Source of the DNA: an uncultured Coriobacteriaceae bacterium
GTDB lineage: Bacteria; Actinomycetota; Coriobacteriia; Coriobacteriales; Atopobiaceae
DNA length: 43,239 bases
Assembly (NCBI GenBank): GCA_902797175.1
Contig: CADBRX010000147.1
Span: 1 to 43,239, forward strand
Reading direction: 5' to 3'
A program made the position numbers and the translations under genes. Shown piece after piece: positions 40,609-43,239 of this stretch. The stretch's first letter is position 1, and each line of letters opens with the position of its first letter. The notes under the pieces are model-generated. The model worked only from the letters and a program-made list of their open reading frames with translations. It had not been told where the DNA came from and searched no databases.

Positions 40609-41156
40609 TACTCGCTCTTCTCTCTCAGTAACCCCTCGGCAATGGCCGTGAGGGTCTTTTTGACGGTGTCAGGGTCGTAGCCCATGGTGTTGTTCGCAAT
40701 AAGCGACGCGTATCCGTGCACCGCAACAAACAGGGCCTCAAATGCAAACAGCGCGTCCTCTTTGGAGAGGCCTAGCTCAAAGGACGTTGCGCGTATGAGC
40801 TCCCCGGCCTCGGGGGCGGTCAGCAACTCAGACAGGCTCGTGCCATCAAAGTGCCCAGACTGGAAGAGCAAGCGGAAGAGGTTTGTCTCTTCGGCAGCAA
40901 ACTGCACGTAGCGCAGGCCAATGCCCAGAAGGCCTTCCGCTGCAGAAAGATATGCGGTGTGATACTCGTCAGCCTTCTGATAGACCAGTTCCTTGAGCTC
41001 CGCGAGGTCGGGGAATCGGTACATGATGGGCTGGGTCGAGCAGCCAAGCTCCGCGGCAAGGCCGCGCGCTGTTAGGGCGTCAAAGCCACTTCTGCGCACC
41101 AGCTCAAAGGCCGCCGCGACCATGGTCTCTTTGGTTGTTGATGGTCTTCTTGACAT
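40608..41156 (-). CDS. TetR-family regulator
   Basis: This 182-aa protein has an N-terminal TetR helix-turn-helix (residues 1-50): TKETMVAAAFELVRRSGF, then DALTARGLAAELGCSTQPI and MYRFPDLAELKELVY. The C-terminal ligand-binding part is like the TetR_C subgroup with ALFAFEALFVAVHGYASLI. The ATG at 41156 has a ggggag site. It is the first gene of the CPBP operon and divergent from a GH1 gene 136 bases away. A perfect palindrome, TATAAC-N4-GTTATA (41185-41200), lies 29 bases before its start, and is a likely autoregulatory site. Confidence 0.9.
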   Translation of the reverse strand: MSRRPSTTKETMVAAAFELVRRSGFDALTARGLAAELGCSTQPIMYRFPDLAELKELVYQKADEYHTAYLSAAEGLLGIGLRYVQFAAEETNLFRLLFQSGHFDGTSLSELLTAPEAGELIRATSFELGLSKEDALFAFEALFVAVHGYASLIANNTMGYDPDTVKKTLTAIAEGLLREKSE

Positions 41157-41184
41157 CTCGTCTCCCCGATAGGCTGGGCCATAC

Positions 41185-41200
41185 TATAACACACGTTATA
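41185..41200. promoter_or_regulatory. Palindromic operator candidate for the TetR regulator
   Basis: TATAAC, four bases, GTTATA is a perfect 6-bp-arm palindrome in an AT-rich island 29 bases upstream of the tetR ATG. Its size and position fit a TetR operator overlapping the promoter. It is 92 bases from the start of the divergent GH1 gene, so it might affect both. Confidence 0.5.
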
Positions 41201-41223
41201 AATCGAGGAGAGTCACGACTTAG

Positions 41224-42762
<1,539 letters not shown>

Positions 42763-42779
42763 GATTGACAGCTTAGGGG

Positions 42780-42996
42780 AAGGCAACTCCGCCTCGAGGA
42801 AGACGCCGGTCTGGCGGTCCCAGAGGGTCTCGTAGGTGCCGCCCGCCTGGGAGAGCTCGGCGTGGGTGCCGTCCTCCACGATCTGGCCCTCCTCCAGCAC
42901 GACGATGCGGTCAAGCGCGGCCCACCAGGCCCACGCGCTGGCCTGCGGGCACGCGCAGCGTGAGGTCGCGGAAGACGTAGTCGTCCGGCGCTTCCT
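42780..42996 (-). pseudogene. ABC-transporter ATPase remnant with internal deletion
   Basis: Two pieces of one ATPase domain lie end to end in different frames. The upstream piece (42996-42917) reads QEAPDDYVFRDLTLRVPAG then QRVGLVGR, the start of the domain up to the P-loop, which is cut off. The downstream piece (42918 to about 42780) resumes as ALDRIVVLEEGQIVEDGTH then AELSQAGGTYETLWDRQTG, the D/H-loop region and C-terminus. Walker A, signature and Walker B are missing, roughly 110-130 residues. The last piece has lost its stop codon and reads through antisense to the GH1 gene. It cannot make a working transporter. Confidence 0.8.
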
Positions 42997-43239
42997 GTCG
43001 CGGTCCAGCGCGTCGAACGCCAGGAGAATCTGGTCGTCGAAGTCCATGAGCCCGCAGCTCGCGAGACCGTCCTGGTAGAGGGCGAGTATCTCGTCGAATC
43101 GCTCGATGCCCCCTGCGATGCCCGCTATGGCCCCAGCGGCTCGGGCAAGTCCACCTGCGCGGCGCGCTCCTGCTGGCGGCTGAGCTCGATGCCGTAGCAA
43201 TCCTTGAACCTGAGGTAGGCCTCGTTCGGCTCGAGAGGC
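42997..43239 (-). pseudogene. UvrD-like helicase remnant
   Basis: Two frames carry pieces of a UvrD/Rep-family helicase. The piece at 43239-43125 reads AYLRFKDCYGIELSRQQER and resembles the Q motif at the start of these helicases; it ends in a stop. The piece from about 43110 to 42997 reads ERFDEILALYQDGLASCG then LMDFDDQILLAFDALDRD, matching the segment before motif II. The P-loop between them is missing and the remainder is replaced by the ABC fragment. The sequence may continue beyond the window edge, so an intact upstream part cannot be excluded. Confidence 0.65.

Noticed and set aside
43126..43170. A Walker A-like GPSGSGKST on the plus strand
   Set aside because: It is followed soon by stops and no other ABC motif is in frame. 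It overlaps a minus-strand helicase-like fragment; I treat it as chance or a tiny relic, not a gene.

Overview
The window is about 43 kb of GC-rich DNA (roughly 60% by eye) from an anaerobic bacterium. The gene set fits a gut or oral member of the Coriobacteriia (an Olsenella/Collinsella-like actinobacterium): oxygen-sensitive [FeFe]-hydrogenase maturases (HydG, HydF), PTS sugar uptake with GH1 phospho-glycosidases, a HelD-type RNA polymerase motor, split cobalamin-dependent methionine synthase and Fe-S aldo/keto reductase. The taxon is inferred from content and base composition. No rRNA, tRNA, CRISPR array, intact insertion sequence, prophage or origin was seen. Genes are densely packed and strong GC-rich hairpins separate many transcription units.

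Layout. 1-1580: the 3' end of hydG and all of hydF. 1598-2247: a YefM/PIN toxin-antitoxin pair. 2386-7128: a divergent sugar locus of GntR/UTRA regulator, PTS EIIC, mannose-6-phosphate isomerase and GH1 enzyme, resembling the Bacillus subtilis glucomannan (gmu) operon but without EIIA/EIIB. 7212-9359: pyrE and a DUF1846 gene. 9510-10690: a small zinc-ribbon protein with a bacteriocin-like double-glycine leader, then a secreted barnase-type RNase with its barstar inhibitor. 10790-15502: Pth2, then metF, a free-standing methionine-synthase reactivation protein and a short metH. 15612-20926: murI, pepT, a small membrane protein, a GNAT acetyltransferase and a membrane-anchored glycerophosphodiester phosphodiesterase. 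20941-24053: HelD and an HSL-type esterase. 24298-27555: a PhoR/PhoB-like two-component system divergent from a PiT phosphate transporter, with phased repeats between them. 27687-33411: an 87-aa orphan, a GGDEF protein, a Gfo/Idh/MocA-UPF0303 fusion, YdcF, an Fe-S aldo/keto reductase and a small membrane protein. 33563-38691: a YitT transporter, a heterodimeric ABC exporter and an azoreductase-like flavoprotein. 38765-42762: a HAD phosphatase, a CPBP protease/TetR pair and a canonical 6-phospho-beta-glucosidase. 42780-43239: a scrambled mosaic of ABC-transporter and UvrD-helicase fragments.

How the genes work together. MetF supplies methyl-tetrahydrofolate, MetH uses it to methylate homocysteine, and the separate reactivation protein replaces the domain missing from MetH. 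The sugar locus imports a phosphorylated beta-disaccharide, cleaves it and isomerises mannose-6-phosphate to fructose-6-phosphate. The two-component system probably senses phosphate and controls the divergent PiT carrier. The most unusual items are the leader-like zinc-ribbon peptide, the matched loss of one contact pair in the barnase/barstar interface, the oxidoreductase-UPF0303 fusion, the GH1 enzyme with an altered phosphate pocket, and the mosaic of broken genes at the right end.
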